Source of the DNA: Anderseniella sp963759095
GTDB lineage: Bacteria > Pseudomonadota > Alphaproteobacteria > Rhizobiales > Aestuariivirgaceae
NCBI GenBank assembly: GCA_963759095.1
Contig: CAVWYF010000010.1
Location: 1 to 64,000, forward strand
Direction: 5' to 3'
Length of the DNA stretch: 64,000 bases
Shown here: piece after piece, positions 36,858 to 46,139 of the stretch
Numbering within the stretch: the stretch's first letter is position 1
How the letters are laid out: each line of letters begins with the position of its first letter
Program-made: the position numbers and the translations under genes
Notes under the pieces: generated by a model
The model's input: only the letters and a program-made list of their open reading frames with translations
Told to the model about the DNA's origin: nothing
Database searches by the model: none

Positions 36858-39709
36858 CGACCATTAAGCGTACGGCGCGCAAGCCAACGGCTCGCAAGTC
36901 TGTTGCGAGAAAGAAGCGCAACAAACCATCCAGTCAGTTGGAGGCGGAACAAGACCTGCAAACGACCGGCGTTGATCCATTGGGCAGCGAGACCAACGCA
37001 TCTGAAGATACAGACAGCGCCGAAGGCAAAGGTGTCGTCGCGGCCCTGAAGTCGGGCGAGGCGTTTGCGCACATCGCACGTGCATGCAGCAATCGTGCAT
37101 GGACGGTTGTCGTCGTTTTTGTCATTTTGGCAGCTCTTGGGGCAGGTTTGGCTGCAACCAAATTGAAAGTCGACACTGACCCCGGCCTGATGATTTCCAA
37201 CAGCCTGGATTTCCGTCAGCGGTATAAACAGTTTTCCAAAACGTTCCCGGCGGTTGAAAACAATTTCCTGTTCATTGTGGAAAGTGATGATCCTGAGGAA
37301 AGTCGCAAAGGCGCAGAACGTGTCGAAAAGGCCCTGTTGGCCAGACCAGACCTGTTTCATCATGTGGTCGCACCCGGTGTTGGCGCGTTTTTCGACGATT
37401 ACGGTATCCTCTACGCAAATACGGAAGATGTGAAAAAGATTGCGGACCAGATCAAGGAGTCCGCGCCAACCTTCAATGCCCTTGCAGATCAGCCGAACAT
37501 GGCTGGCCTGTCAGGTGTCTTGAACGAAATAACCGCCTACACTCAGGCGGGCAGGGCGCCGGAAGGCGTGGACGTGTTTCTGAACGCCATTGCCAGGACG
37601 GTTGACGGGGAAACGTCCGGGCAGCCAGTGCCGCTGGACTGGTCGGGCCTTGGCGGAACCAACGACGGGCCAACGCTGACTGAAAAACGCTGGTTCGTGC
37701 TGAGCCAGCCGATACTTGATTTTTCCGAGATTGAGTCTGCAGCGCAGCCGATGGCGGAAGCGCGCAAACTCATGGCCGATCCCGCGATAACCGCAGACGG
37801 CAAGGTCACCGTACAATTGACCGGCGAAGCTGCCTTGAACGCGGAAGAATTTGAAGCGGTAACCAAGGGCGCAGCTATTGCCGGCATCATATCGTTTACA
37901 TTGGTCACAGTGACCGTGTTCTTTGGATTGCCTGCGATGGTTCTGATTGTTCCGGCACTTAGCCTCATCATACTGGGTTTCCTGATCAATGCCGGGTTCG
38001 CAACCTTGAGCGTCGGTTACCTGAACATGATATCGGTTGCCTTTGCGGTGCTGTTTATCGGCCTTGGCATTGATTACGCGGTTCACGTCATCTTGCGGTT
38101 TGCAGAACACCGCGCAAAAGGCGAAACAGGTGCCGATGCTGCCGTAAGCGCGGTTCGCAAGACCGGTCCGGCCCTTGCCCTGTGCACAGTGACCACTGCA
38201 CTTGCGTTTTTGGCCTTCACGCCAACTGATTTTGTCGGCATGGCCCAGCTCGGTGTCATCGCCGCAGGCGGCCTGGTGATAGCATTTGTTGCCTCCATTA
38301 CGCTGGTACCTGCCATTCTTACCTTGCTGCCCGGCAAGCAGGAAAAATTTGCCCGCAACATGGCCGGCCTAAAGTCAGTGAACGGCAAAGGGTCTCCCGG
38401 CACCTCCTGGCTACGCAGCGGTGCTACACTGGTCATTCTGGGGTTTGCGGCGGTCTCCCTGTTCACATTCTCCGACGCCCGCTTTGACGGCGATCCGATA
38501 AACCTGAAAGACCCGGCCGCGCCAACCGTCAAGGCATTCATGAAAATACTCGATGACCAGCCCGGCGAAATCTACGCCGGCCAGGTTCTCGTTGAACCGG
38601 GGCAACCGGCGCGTGAGATGATTGCGAAACTGAATGCTCTGCCGCAGGTCAAGAAGGTTCATGCCATTTCCGATTTCCTGCCGGAGGATCAGGCCGCCAA
38701 ACTGGCAGAGCTTAATCCTTTGCGTGATGTGATGCCGCGGGTGGTGAATTCAGGTTCTGACGTCGGCGATGAAGTGCGCCGGCGGATGATCGCCAGCATC
38801 TCCAGAAACATGAAGGCGTTGTCCGGTGTCGAAGATGCTCCGGCTGCGTTGAAAGCATCAGCGAAGCGCCTGGAAGACGCCATTGCGGCATTTGACGACA
38901 ACAACAAGGGTGATGACGGCGAAGCCACAGCAAAACTCGAACGGCAATTGTTTGTCGGCTTGCCGGACATGCTGGCTGACATCAATCGCCTGGCCACAAC
39001 CAACACCGTAAGTGTTGATGCCCTGCAGGTAACCTTGCGCGAACGGTTTGTAGCGGCAGATGGCAGATGGCGGCTTGAAGTGGTGCCAGCAGAAAACATG
39101 CGCGATTCGGGCAAACTGAAAGAGTTCGTGACCGCATTGCAATCGGTGGATCCCCGGGTTTCGGGCTCACCTGTGGATATTGCAGGCTCGGCTGATGCGG
39201 TTGCGCGTGCCATGATCCTGGCTACGCTGGCGGCTTTGGCTATGGTCGTGCTGTTGGCATGGCCTGCGTTCCAGCGCGTGCGCTATGTGTTGCTGGTGCT
39301 TTCGCCGCTGTTGTTGGCCGCGTGCCTGATGGTGGGATACACGGTCATGTTCGATTCGCCGTTCAACTTCGCCAATGTCATCGTACTGCCGCTGTTGCTT
39401 GGCCTGGGCGTTGATTCTTCGATCCATTATGTCATGCGCGCACGTGAGGAAGCCGTCGCCACCGACGTAACCGGTACATCCACTCCAAGAGCGGTGCTGA
39501 TTTCCGCCCTCACAACCATTGGATCGTTTGGAACCTTGTGGTTGTCCGGCCATCGCGGCATGTCGAGCATGGGGGAAATGCTTACCATCGCCATCCTGGT
39601 CACGTTAATTTGTACACTGGTGGTCTTGCCTCAACTGATGCACTGGGCATTTTTGAAAAAGAACTATTTGCCAGTGGCTAAAGAGCACACCACGAGTGGA
39701 AAGCCTTGA
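36854..39709 (+). CDS. hpnN: Hopanoid-associated RND transporter HpnN
   Basis: A 951-residue RND/MMPL-type inner-membrane protein with two repeats of one plus five transmembrane segments. A Lys/Arg-rich N-terminus precedes TM1 (near residue 85). The second-half core reads MISVAFAVLFIGLGIDYAVHV in repeat one and VIVLPLLLGLGVDSSIHYVM in repeat two; both carry the Gly-Asp/Asp-Ser relay. HpnN shuttles hopanoids to the outer membrane. It overlaps hpnO by four bases. Confidence 0.93.
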   Translation: MTTIKRTARKPTARKSVARKKRNKPSSQLEAEQDLQTTGVDPLGSETNASEDTDSAEGKGVVAALKSGEAFAHIARACSNRAWTVVVVFVILAALGAGLAATKLKVDTDPGLMISNSLDFRQRYKQFSKTFPAVENNFLFIVESDDPEESRKGAERVEKALLARPDLFHHVVAPGVGAFFDDYGILYANTEDVKKIADQIKESAPTFNALADQPNMAGLSGVLNEITAYTQAGRAPEGVDVFLNAIARTVDGETSGQPVPLDWSGLGGTNDGPTLTEKRWFVLSQPILDFSEIESAAQPMAEARKLMADPAITADGKVTVQLTGEAALNAEEFEAVTKGAAIAGIISFTLVTVTVFFGLPAMVLIVPALSLIILGFLINAGFATLSVGYLNMISVAFAVLFIGLGIDYAVHVILRFAEHRAKGETGADAAVSAVRKTGPALALCTVTTALAFLAFTPTDFVGMAQLGVIAAGGLVIAFVASITLVPAILTLLPGKQEKFARNMAGLKSVNGKGSPGTSWLRSGATLVILGFAAVSLFTFSDARFDGDPINLKDPAAPTVKAFMKILDDQPGEIYAGQVLVEPGQPAREMIAKLNALPQVKKVHAISDFLPEDQAAKLAELNPLRDVMPRVVNSGSDVGDEVRRRMIASISRNMKALSGVEDAPAALKASAKRLEDAIAAFDDNNKGDDGEATAKLERQLFVGLPDMLADINRLATTNTVSVDALQVTLRERFVAADGRWRLEVVPAENMRDSGKLKEFVTALQSVDPRVSGSPVDIAGSADAVARAMILATLAALAMVVLLAWPAFQRVRYVLLVLSPLLLAACLMVGYTVMFDSPFNFANVIVLPLLLGLGVDSSIHYVMRAREEAVATDVTGTSTPRAVLISALTTIGSFGTLWLSGHRGMSSMGEMLTIAILVTLICTLVVLPQLMHWAFLKKNYLPVAKEHTTSGKP

Positions 39710-39794
39710 CCTCGTCGTGAGGTCATAATTAAGAACATGTCTTCTGATTTACGGGGGCGTTTTTCAAGTTCGAACAACAAAAGGTGGTAGACCT

Positions 39795-40922
39795 GTGTCG
39801 GTACCGTTTATGCAGCAAGCGCGCGTCGGCGCCTATGTGATGAAACAGAAACTCAAGGGCAACAAGCACTATCCACTGGTGCTGATGCTTGAGCCACTGT
39901 TCAAATGCAATCTGGCGTGTGCCGGTTGCGGCAAGATCGACTACCCGAAACCGATCCTCGACAAGCGTCTGTCGGTCAAGGATTGCCTTGAAGCAGTTGA
40001 CGAATGCGGCGCGCCGATCGTCGCGATTCCCGGTGGTGAACCGCTGATCCACAAGGAAATCGGTGAAATCGTTGAAGGCATTGTGGCGCGCAAGAAGTAT
40101 GTGTCGCTGTGCACCAATGCGCTGCTTCTGGAAAAGAAGCTGCATCTGTTCAAGCCGTCGCCGTTTCTGTTCTTCTCCGTGCATCTCGACGGTCTTAAAG
40201 ACCATCATGACAAGTCGGTTTGTCAGACCGGTGTCTATGACCGCGCCATTTCGGCCATCAAGGCTGCGCAGGCCAAAGGCTTCCAGGTCAATGCCAATGC
40301 GACCATCTTTGATGGGCACTCGCCCGAAGATATTGCCAAGTTCCTCGATATGACCACCGAGATGGGCGTCAACGTCTCAATTTCACCCGGCTTCATGTAT
40401 GAGCGTGCGCCTGATCAGGAGAGTTTCCTGTCGCGCCGCAAGACCAAGCAATTGTTCCGCGAAGTGTTCAAGCACGGCAAGGGCAAGAAGTGGAAGCTGT
40501 CTCACTCGACCTTGTTCCTCGACTTCCTTGCCGGTAACCAGGAATACATGTGCACGCCTTGGGGGATGCCGACCCGCAACGTATTTGGGTGGCAAAAACC
40601 GTGCTACCTGCTCGGCGAAGGGTACGTCTCCACCTACAAGGAACTCATCGAAACAACCGACTGGGAAATCTATGGCACCGGGCGCTATGAAAAATGTGCC
40701 AACTGCATGGCTCATTGCGGATTTGAGCCAACGGCTGCTCTGGATGCTACGGCCAACCCGCTGAAAGCGCTGGCGGTTGCAATTCGCGGTGTGAAAACAG
40801 ATGGCGATTTTGCCCCGGAAATCGATCTTACCCATGCCCGCAAGGCCGATTATGACCTGCATGAAGAGCACGTTACAAAAGTCATGAAGGACATTCACGC
40901 GCCGAAAGTTGCTGCCGAGTAG
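39795..40922 (+). CDS. hpnH: Adenosyl-hopene transferase HpnH (radical SAM)
   Basis: 375 residues. The radical-SAM cluster motif is CNLACAGC (Cys 38, 42 and 45), then IPGGEPLIHKEI for SAM binding, and a C-terminal CANCMAHCGFEPTA motif. HpnH adds a 5'-deoxyadenosyl group to hopene (diploptene), the first step to extended hopanoids. The GTG at 39,795 gives the family's usual N-terminus. It is convergent with hpnG. Confidence 0.95.
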   Translation: MSVPFMQQARVGAYVMKQKLKGNKHYPLVLMLEPLFKCNLACAGCGKIDYPKPILDKRLSVKDCLEAVDECGAPIVAIPGGEPLIHKEIGEIVEGIVARKKYVSLCTNALLLEKKLHLFKPSPFLFFSVHLDGLKDHHDKSVCQTGVYDRAISAIKAAQAKGFQVNANATIFDGHSPEDIAKFLDMTTEMGVNVSISPGFMYERAPDQESFLSRRKTKQLFREVFKHGKGKKWKLSHSTLFLDFLAGNQEYMCTPWGMPTRNVFGWQKPCYLLGEGYVSTYKELIETTDWEIYGTGRYEKCANCMAHCGFEPTAALDATANPLKALAVAIRGVKTDGDFAPEIDLTHARKADYDLHEEHVTKVMKDIHAPKVAAE

Positions 40923-41004
40923 CTTCTGCTGTGTTGAGCCTCGCAATCAATCAGGAGCTCGGTGCAGCGATGTGCCGGGTTTTTTCACGCCCTGGATCAT
41001 GCTC

Positions 41005-41724
41005 TTAGCTTGCCAAGCCGAAATCCGGCAGCAGGGCCTCGCAGACAGCCTTGAGTTGTTTTTGCGCCTTGCTGGATTTGCCGGCAAGCCGTATCAGCCC
41101 GCCGATATCCTGTGGTCGCGAGGCAAGGCCGCGCAATAGGCCTCCGATATTCAGGTTGCCATCGGAATGCACTGCATCGCGCGTCGCTTCGGGCAGGGTG
41201 TCTGTCCCTTCATCCAGCACGATGCGAACCGCGATGAACGGTATGTTGAACCGTGTGGCCGCATGCGCGATCCCGGCACTTTCCATGTCCACCGCGCAGG
41301 CACCGCATTGTGAATGGGTGGCCTGTTTGCCGGCTTGGGTTTCAATGATTTCGGTTGCGCAATAGATGGAGTTTTCAGTGACAAGCGGAAAGCCCGCCAT
41401 CTTGCCTGCAACCGCGGATATCCAGCCGGCATCTGTGTCGAAGCGCTCATTGTCGGCTGTGATTATTGCGTCGGGCAGGATGATGCTGCCGGTGGCAATG
41501 TCCGTATCGAGTGCACCACAAAATCCAATTGAGACCAGTCCTGACAACTGCTTCTCCTGGCGGCCCAGTTCCGCTGCCGCCAGAAACCCCGCCGCGCGGC
41601 CAAGACCTGACTGCACCGCAATCAGCCTGTCGCTTACGGGAGCTACCACGCTACTTACGACAGCGTACTCCTGCGCAAGCGCAGTTATGAGCCCGATGGG
41701 TCTGATGTGATCTGAAGTCGCCAT
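41005..41724 (-). CDS. hpnG: Hopanoid-associated phosphorylase/nucleosidase HpnG
   Basis: 239 residues of the MTA/SAH nucleosidase-phosphorylase superfamily: LITALAQEYAVVSSV, VQSGLGRAAG, SIGFCGALDTDIATGSIIL and ACAVDMESAGIAHAA with the ribose-binding Met-Glu-Ser. HpnG removes adenine from adenosylhopane to give ribosylhopane. The ATG at 41,724 is preferred to an upstream TTG. It is separated from shc by a hairpin. Confidence 0.92.
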   Translation of the reverse strand: MATSDHIRPIGLITALAQEYAVVSSVVAPVSDRLIAVQSGLGRAAGFLAAAELGRQEKQLSGLVSIGFCGALDTDIATGSIILPDAIITADNERFDTDAGWISAVAGKMAGFPLVTENSIYCATEIIETQAGKQATHSQCGACAVDMESAGIAHAATRFNIPFIAVRIVLDEGTDTLPEATRDAVHSDGNLNIGGLLRGLASRPQDIGGLIRLAGKSSKAQKQLKAVCEALLPDFGLAS

Positions 41725-41750
41725 TTGAGGCAAAGCAAGTGCAACAGTAA

Positions 41751-41774
41751 GGCGGGTTCGTCAACCCGCCTTTT
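41751..41774. terminator. Hairpin between hpnG and shc
   Basis: GGCGGGTT and AACCCGCC form an 8-bp stem with a four-base loop; TTTT follows on the plus strand and AA precedes on that side. It may attenuate minus-strand transcription between shc and hpnG, though its T-run faces the other way. Confidence 0.55.
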
Positions 41775-41830
41775 GTGTTAGATGAAATTTCACAGCAATG
41801 AGAGGACTTTACCGGTTTACTCGGAAGAAT

Positions 41831-43813
41831 CTACATGCCCCATTCAACCTTGCGCGTGTTGCCGCGCATCAAATTGGCGTAGCGTCCCAGTGCCCATATC
41901 GGAAAAAAGGATGAATAGCCGTGATAACGCAAATAGAACACACGGGGGAAACCGACGGCGGTGTACCAGGGCTCGTCCCATTTTCCGCCTTTACGCGGTG
42001 CTTCATTGATGAACTGCGCGCCACGGGCCACGCTTGAGTGCGTAACTTCACCAGCTGCCATCAGGCCCATCATGGCCCAGGCTGTCTGTGAAGGGGTGGA
42101 TGCCTTGGCCTCGCCACGGCGTTCCTTCCAGTAGGTCGCCCCATCTTCGCCCCAGCCGCCATCGTCACGCTGCTGTGCAATGAGCCAGTCGACAGCCTTG
42201 CGCACATAAGGAGCGTCCATGTCCTCGCCAACGGCGTTCAGTGCGTTCAACGCTGACCATGTGCCATAGATGTAGTTGGTGCCCCAGCGTCCAAACCATG
42301 ACCCGTCTTCTTCCTGATCCGCGCGCATAAATGCCATGCCGTTCTGAATGCAGGGGTGATTGCGCTCATAGCCAACCTGCGCCAGGAAAGACAGGCAACG
42401 CGCTGTCACATCTACAGTTGGCGGGTCAAGCAACGCGCCATGGTCGGCGAACGGAATGGTGTTCAGGAAATCGGCATTGTTGTCGATGTCGAATGCACCC
42501 CATCCGCCGTTGCGGCTCTGCATGCCTTCGGTCCACACAACGGCGCGGCGAATGCTTTCTGCGTAGCGCTCAGGATCGACGCGGTGCAACAACATGCCGA
42601 CGACGGCAGTATCGTCCACATCAGGATAATGATCGTTGCGATACTGAAACGCCCAGCCACCTGGTTCCAGGTCGGGTGCGTTAATTGCCCAGTCGCCCTT
42701 GACGTCCAGGATTTGAAGATCGCGCAGCCAGTCGCACATGGCGATGATACGTTCATCATCAGGCGCGACGCCTGCCTCCAGCAACCCATGGGCAGCAAGT
42801 GAAGTATCCCAGATCGGAGACACGCACGGCTGCACATAACGCGGTTGGTCCCCGCGAACCTGGCGGTTTTCGGTTACCAGTTTGCGGCATGCACTGAGTG
42901 CAGTGACAAAGTCCTCATGGTCAGGACTGTAGCCGAGCGCGTCATAGGCCATGACTGTGTTGGCCATTGCAGGGAAAATTGCGCCAAGGCCGTCATCTCC
43001 GTTCAGCCGTGGCTTGATGAAGTCGAGAGATCTTTGAATGGCCCACTTGCGGAATTTCATGCGTGGGAAAATGTGTTTCTCCGCCGGATGCAGCAGTTTG
43101 TCGATCTGCAGGAAGAACTCACCCCAGCGGCTGCCGGTATGATTGAAATTCCACACCTTGATGTCTTCCGGCGGCTCGCGGAAAATCTCCCGGCATGATG
43201 CATCCATCGGGTTGCGGGCAATCGGTTTGAGGGCTGCCAGTATGGTCAGCGGTGCAATCACCGTGCGCGACCAATAGGCAAATTTCCAGATGTTTGCCGG
43301 AAACCATTTGGGCATCAGCATCAGTTCAACCGGCATGGCGGGCACGCCGCGCCATGGTATCTGTCCGAACAGGGCCAGCGAATACCGGCAGAACACGTTG
43401 GATTTTTCTGCACCTCCATGGGCCAGAATGGCATTGCGCGCCTTGATCATGTGTGGCGCATTCCTGTCATCGCCCAGCAGTTTCAGGGCGAAATATGCCT
43501 TCACCGAAGCCGAGATATTGAAACCGCCTTCGTGAAACAGCGGCCAGCCGCCATGGGTTTTCGACTGCAGCGAACGCAGATACTCACCCAGTTCGACTTC
43601 AAGCTCCGGCTCGCGCATGTCAAGGAAGTGATTGAGGAAGATGTATTCTGCCGGGATGGTGGCGTCAGCTTCCAGCTCGAACACGATGTGCCCGTCGTCC
43701 TGCTGCATGGCAAGCAGGTGCTCACCTGCGTCACGCGCGGTGTTTGCACTATCGGAGACAAGCGTTGGTGTAGTCCCGGACTCGGGACGCAGGACGTAAA
43801 CGTTTGACTGCAT
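41831..43813 (-). CDS. shc: Squalene-hopene cyclase
   Basis: 660 residues, the normal length. The catalytic DXDDTA box is DVDDTA at residues 398-403, the acid that protonates squalene. QW-type repeats are present (QEEDGSWFGRWGTNYIYGTW, QRDDGGWGEDGATYW). The enzyme is a monotopic inner-membrane cyclase that makes hopene and diplopterol. It lies 88 bases downstream of hpnE. Confidence 0.96.
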   Translation of the reverse strand: MQSNVYVLRPESGTTPTLVSDSANTARDAGEHLLAMQQDDGHIVFELEADATIPAEYIFLNHFLDMREPELEVELGEYLRSLQSKTHGGWPLFHEGGFNISASVKAYFALKLLGDDRNAPHMIKARNAILAHGGAEKSNVFCRYSLALFGQIPWRGVPAMPVELMLMPKWFPANIWKFAYWSRTVIAPLTILAALKPIARNPMDASCREIFREPPEDIKVWNFNHTGSRWGEFFLQIDKLLHPAEKHIFPRMKFRKWAIQRSLDFIKPRLNGDDGLGAIFPAMANTVMAYDALGYSPDHEDFVTALSACRKLVTENRQVRGDQPRYVQPCVSPIWDTSLAAHGLLEAGVAPDDERIIAMCDWLRDLQILDVKGDWAINAPDLEPGGWAFQYRNDHYPDVDDTAVVGMLLHRVDPERYAESIRRAVVWTEGMQSRNGGWGAFDIDNNADFLNTIPFADHGALLDPPTVDVTARCLSFLAQVGYERNHPCIQNGMAFMRADQEEDGSWFGRWGTNYIYGTWSALNALNAVGEDMDAPYVRKAVDWLIAQQRDDGGWGEDGATYWKERRGEAKASTPSQTAWAMMGLMAAGEVTHSSVARGAQFINEAPRKGGKWDEPWYTAVGFPRVFYLRYHGYSSFFPIWALGRYANLMRGNTRKVEWGM

Positions 43814-43900
43814 GTTACCTCAACCCAATTACACCAAACAGAAGAGCCGCGCCCTCTCAACTACCGGTGTTTACCTAAAGAAAGAAAATTGCTGTCCGAG

Positions 43901-45163
43901 TCAACTCGCAATCCGTTGAACCAGTTGTCGTGCGGCGCTTTGCCCCGATCTGATCGATCCTTCAATGGTGGAAGGAAGCCCGTTATCTACCCAGTCCCCA
44001 CTAAGCACCAGATTTGGCCATTTTGTTGACGAAGACGGGCGTTTTTCAAGTTGCTCCGGTGTACCCAGGAAAGTGGCACGGCGTTCCTTTATGACGCGCG
44101 CGCGCGCAGGCATGTTGTCCGGGTCCTGACCGATCTCCGGAGCGATTTCACGCCAGACTGTTTCCAGAATGTCGCTGGCGTCACGGCCGGCGGCTTCGTC
44201 GCCTGCAGAAATTGTAACGGACGCTACATCATCACGCACAAAAAGCCATTGCGACAGCGAGTTCAACATACCAAGCAGGGGCTTTTTCATCAAAGGCATG
44301 CGCGGATTGCTGACCCGGAAATGAACATTGACGATGGCCACAAAGGCATCTGGAACAGAAACATCCGGTATCAGGGATTTTGCCACCCATGCCGGAACCG
44401 CCATCACCACGACGTCACCAGGGTTTACCGGTTCGCTTCCCTTGCCTGTTTCAATTGCTGTGACCTGCCTGTCGTCCATGGAGATTCCGGACACGCGGTC
44501 ATTGAAACGCACCTCACAACCGCGGTTTTCAAGCCATTTAATGGCCGGGGTCACGAATGTTGTAGACAGTCCGTGCCGCGCAATGAGCGGTCTTGAGTAC
44601 TCTGCGCCCTTGGCGAGCGTTTCGCGTATCACCGGGGTCAAGAGGCGCGCCGCGGCCTGGTCTGCGCGGGTGTTAATCACGGCAATTGTGAACGGGTCCC
44701 AAAACCGCTCGTACAACTGGCCCTGGCCTGCGAACAATTGTTGCACGGTGCGGTTTCCGGCAGACAGCAGTTTCAGTCCGCTCAAGTACTCGCTGAGCCT
44801 TGTACCCGGGACCCGGCGGTCCTTGTCGAGTATCCACCACGGCATCGGGCCCCGGTCCAGCTCGATTGACCAGCGCTCACCGGATTTCAGATCGACAAAT
44901 GGAAATTCCGCATGCTCCGGCCCGATCAGTTCATCGGATGCGCCAATGGTTTCAAGATACGACAGTGCTGACTTGTTGCCCGACAGCAGCAGATGGTTGC
45001 CATTATCTATGGTGCAGTCGAGCGTGTTGTCGTGAAACGAACGGCAGCGTCCGCCGGCCTGGCCGGATTGTTCGTGGACAATGACGCGAAACTGGGCTGT
45101 GGATAACTCAACAGCTGCGGCAAGGCCTGCGACGCCTGCGCCAATGATATGTGCGGTTGCCAT
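43901..45163 (-). CDS. hpnE: Squalene-associated FAD-dependent desaturase HpnE
   Basis: 420 residues: N-terminal dinucleotide motif HIIGAGVAGLAAAVELS and later DNGNHLLLSGN, RHGLSTTFVTPAIKWLE and the C-terminal FAD motif LVLSGDWVDNGLPSTIEGS. HpnE converts hydroxysqualene to squalene. It is 14 bases from hpnD, as expected for an hpnC-D-E pathway. Confidence 0.93.
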   Translation of the reverse strand: MATAHIIGAGVAGLAAAVELSTAQFRVIVHEQSGQAGGRCRSFHDNTLDCTIDNGNHLLLSGNKSALSYLETIGASDELIGPEHAEFPFVDLKSGERWSIELDRGPMPWWILDKDRRVPGTRLSEYLSGLKLLSAGNRTVQQLFAGQGQLYERFWDPFTIAVINTRADQAAARLLTPVIRETLAKGAEYSRPLIARHGLSTTFVTPAIKWLENRGCEVRFNDRVSGISMDDRQVTAIETGKGSEPVNPGDVVVMAVPAWVAKSLIPDVSVPDAFVAIVNVHFRVSNPRMPLMKKPLLGMLNSLSQWLFVRDDVASVTISAGDEAAGRDASDILETVWREIAPEIGQDPDNMPARARVIKERRATFLGTPEQLEKRPSSSTKWPNLVLSGDWVDNGLPSTIEGSIRSGQSAARQLVQRIAS

Positions 45164-45177
45164 GGCTGCAGACTGCC

Positions 45178-46068
45178 CTAGAAAAAGCCGTGCCGGACGG
45201 CAATCAGCAGCTTTTCTTTCGATCCCACCAAGCGCTTTGAGACTTTGGGATCGGCCAGGGTGGTATCCGGCAGCGCCATCATGCGCTCAAGATTGCGCTG
45301 ATAAACAGCCTTCATGATGCGGGCAGGGCGCATGACGTCCTTGCGGCACAGGTTCATCGCTTCTTCGGCATCCACAAACTCACCATGTGCGACTTCGGCC
45401 AGTTCCCGCCACATGGCGATGTAGCCTGGCTGTGAAGTGATTTTCACCGGGTCCGAATAGTCTACATCGTGTTTTTCAAGTAATTCACGTGGCAGATATA
45501 CCCGGCCGATGCCTGCGTCTTCATCGACGTCGCGCAGAATATTGGTGATTTGCAATGCACGACCCGTGTGATGGGCTACTGCGGTGCCGTAATCTGTCGG
45601 ATCGCCAAATACACATACGCACAACCTGCCGACAGCGCACGCCACCCGGTCCACATATAGATCAAATGTCTCCATGGAAGGCGCGACTATCGGCTCGCCT
45701 GCATCCATTTCCATACCCGCAATCACGTCCATGAAGTCATCGCGGCGCAAAGACAGTTCCTGCATTGGTACTTCCAGCGCGCGTGTTTCCGCCCGCCTGG
45801 GATAGCCTGCATAAAGCGCATCAATTTCCTGACGCCATACAGTCAGTTGCCTGCGTTTTTCCGGTTCATCAAGCTGCTCGCTGTCGACAATGTCATCAAC
45901 ATTGCGGCAGAACGCATATACGGCGAACATCGCCCGGCGTTGAGATTTTGGTAGAATCCGCATCGCCCAGTAGAACGATGTCGATGCATCGCGAACTGTT
46001 TGGGCTATGATGCGGGCTTCTACTGCCGGTGATGCGCCAGACGAAGCTATCTGTGTGTTGTTTGCCAT
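45178..46068 (-). CDS. hpnD: Presqualene diphosphate synthase HpnD
   Basis: 296 residues with two Asp-rich prenyl-diphosphate motifs (FCRNVDDIVDSE near residue 54; NILRDVDEDAGIGRVYLP near 178). HpnD joins two farnesyl diphosphates into presqualene diphosphate. It sits between hpnE and dxs on the same strand. Confidence 0.93.
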   Translation of the reverse strand: MANNTQIASSGASPAVEARIIAQTVRDASTSFYWAMRILPKSQRRAMFAVYAFCRNVDDIVDSEQLDEPEKRRQLTVWRQEIDALYAGYPRRAETRALEVPMQELSLRRDDFMDVIAGMEMDAGEPIVAPSMETFDLYVDRVACAVGRLCVCVFGDPTDYGTAVAHHTGRALQITNILRDVDEDAGIGRVYLPRELLEKHDVDYSDPVKITSQPGYIAMWRELAEVAHGEFVDAEEAMNLCRKDVMRPARIMKAVYQRNLERMMALPDTTLADPKVSKRLVGSKEKLLIAVRHGFF

Positions 46069-46139
46069 GATCTTCCAGATGCCGGCCCGGAGTGGTTCCA
46101 GTTTGGTCGCACGACTGTTTTCTTGTTACCGGAGTGGGA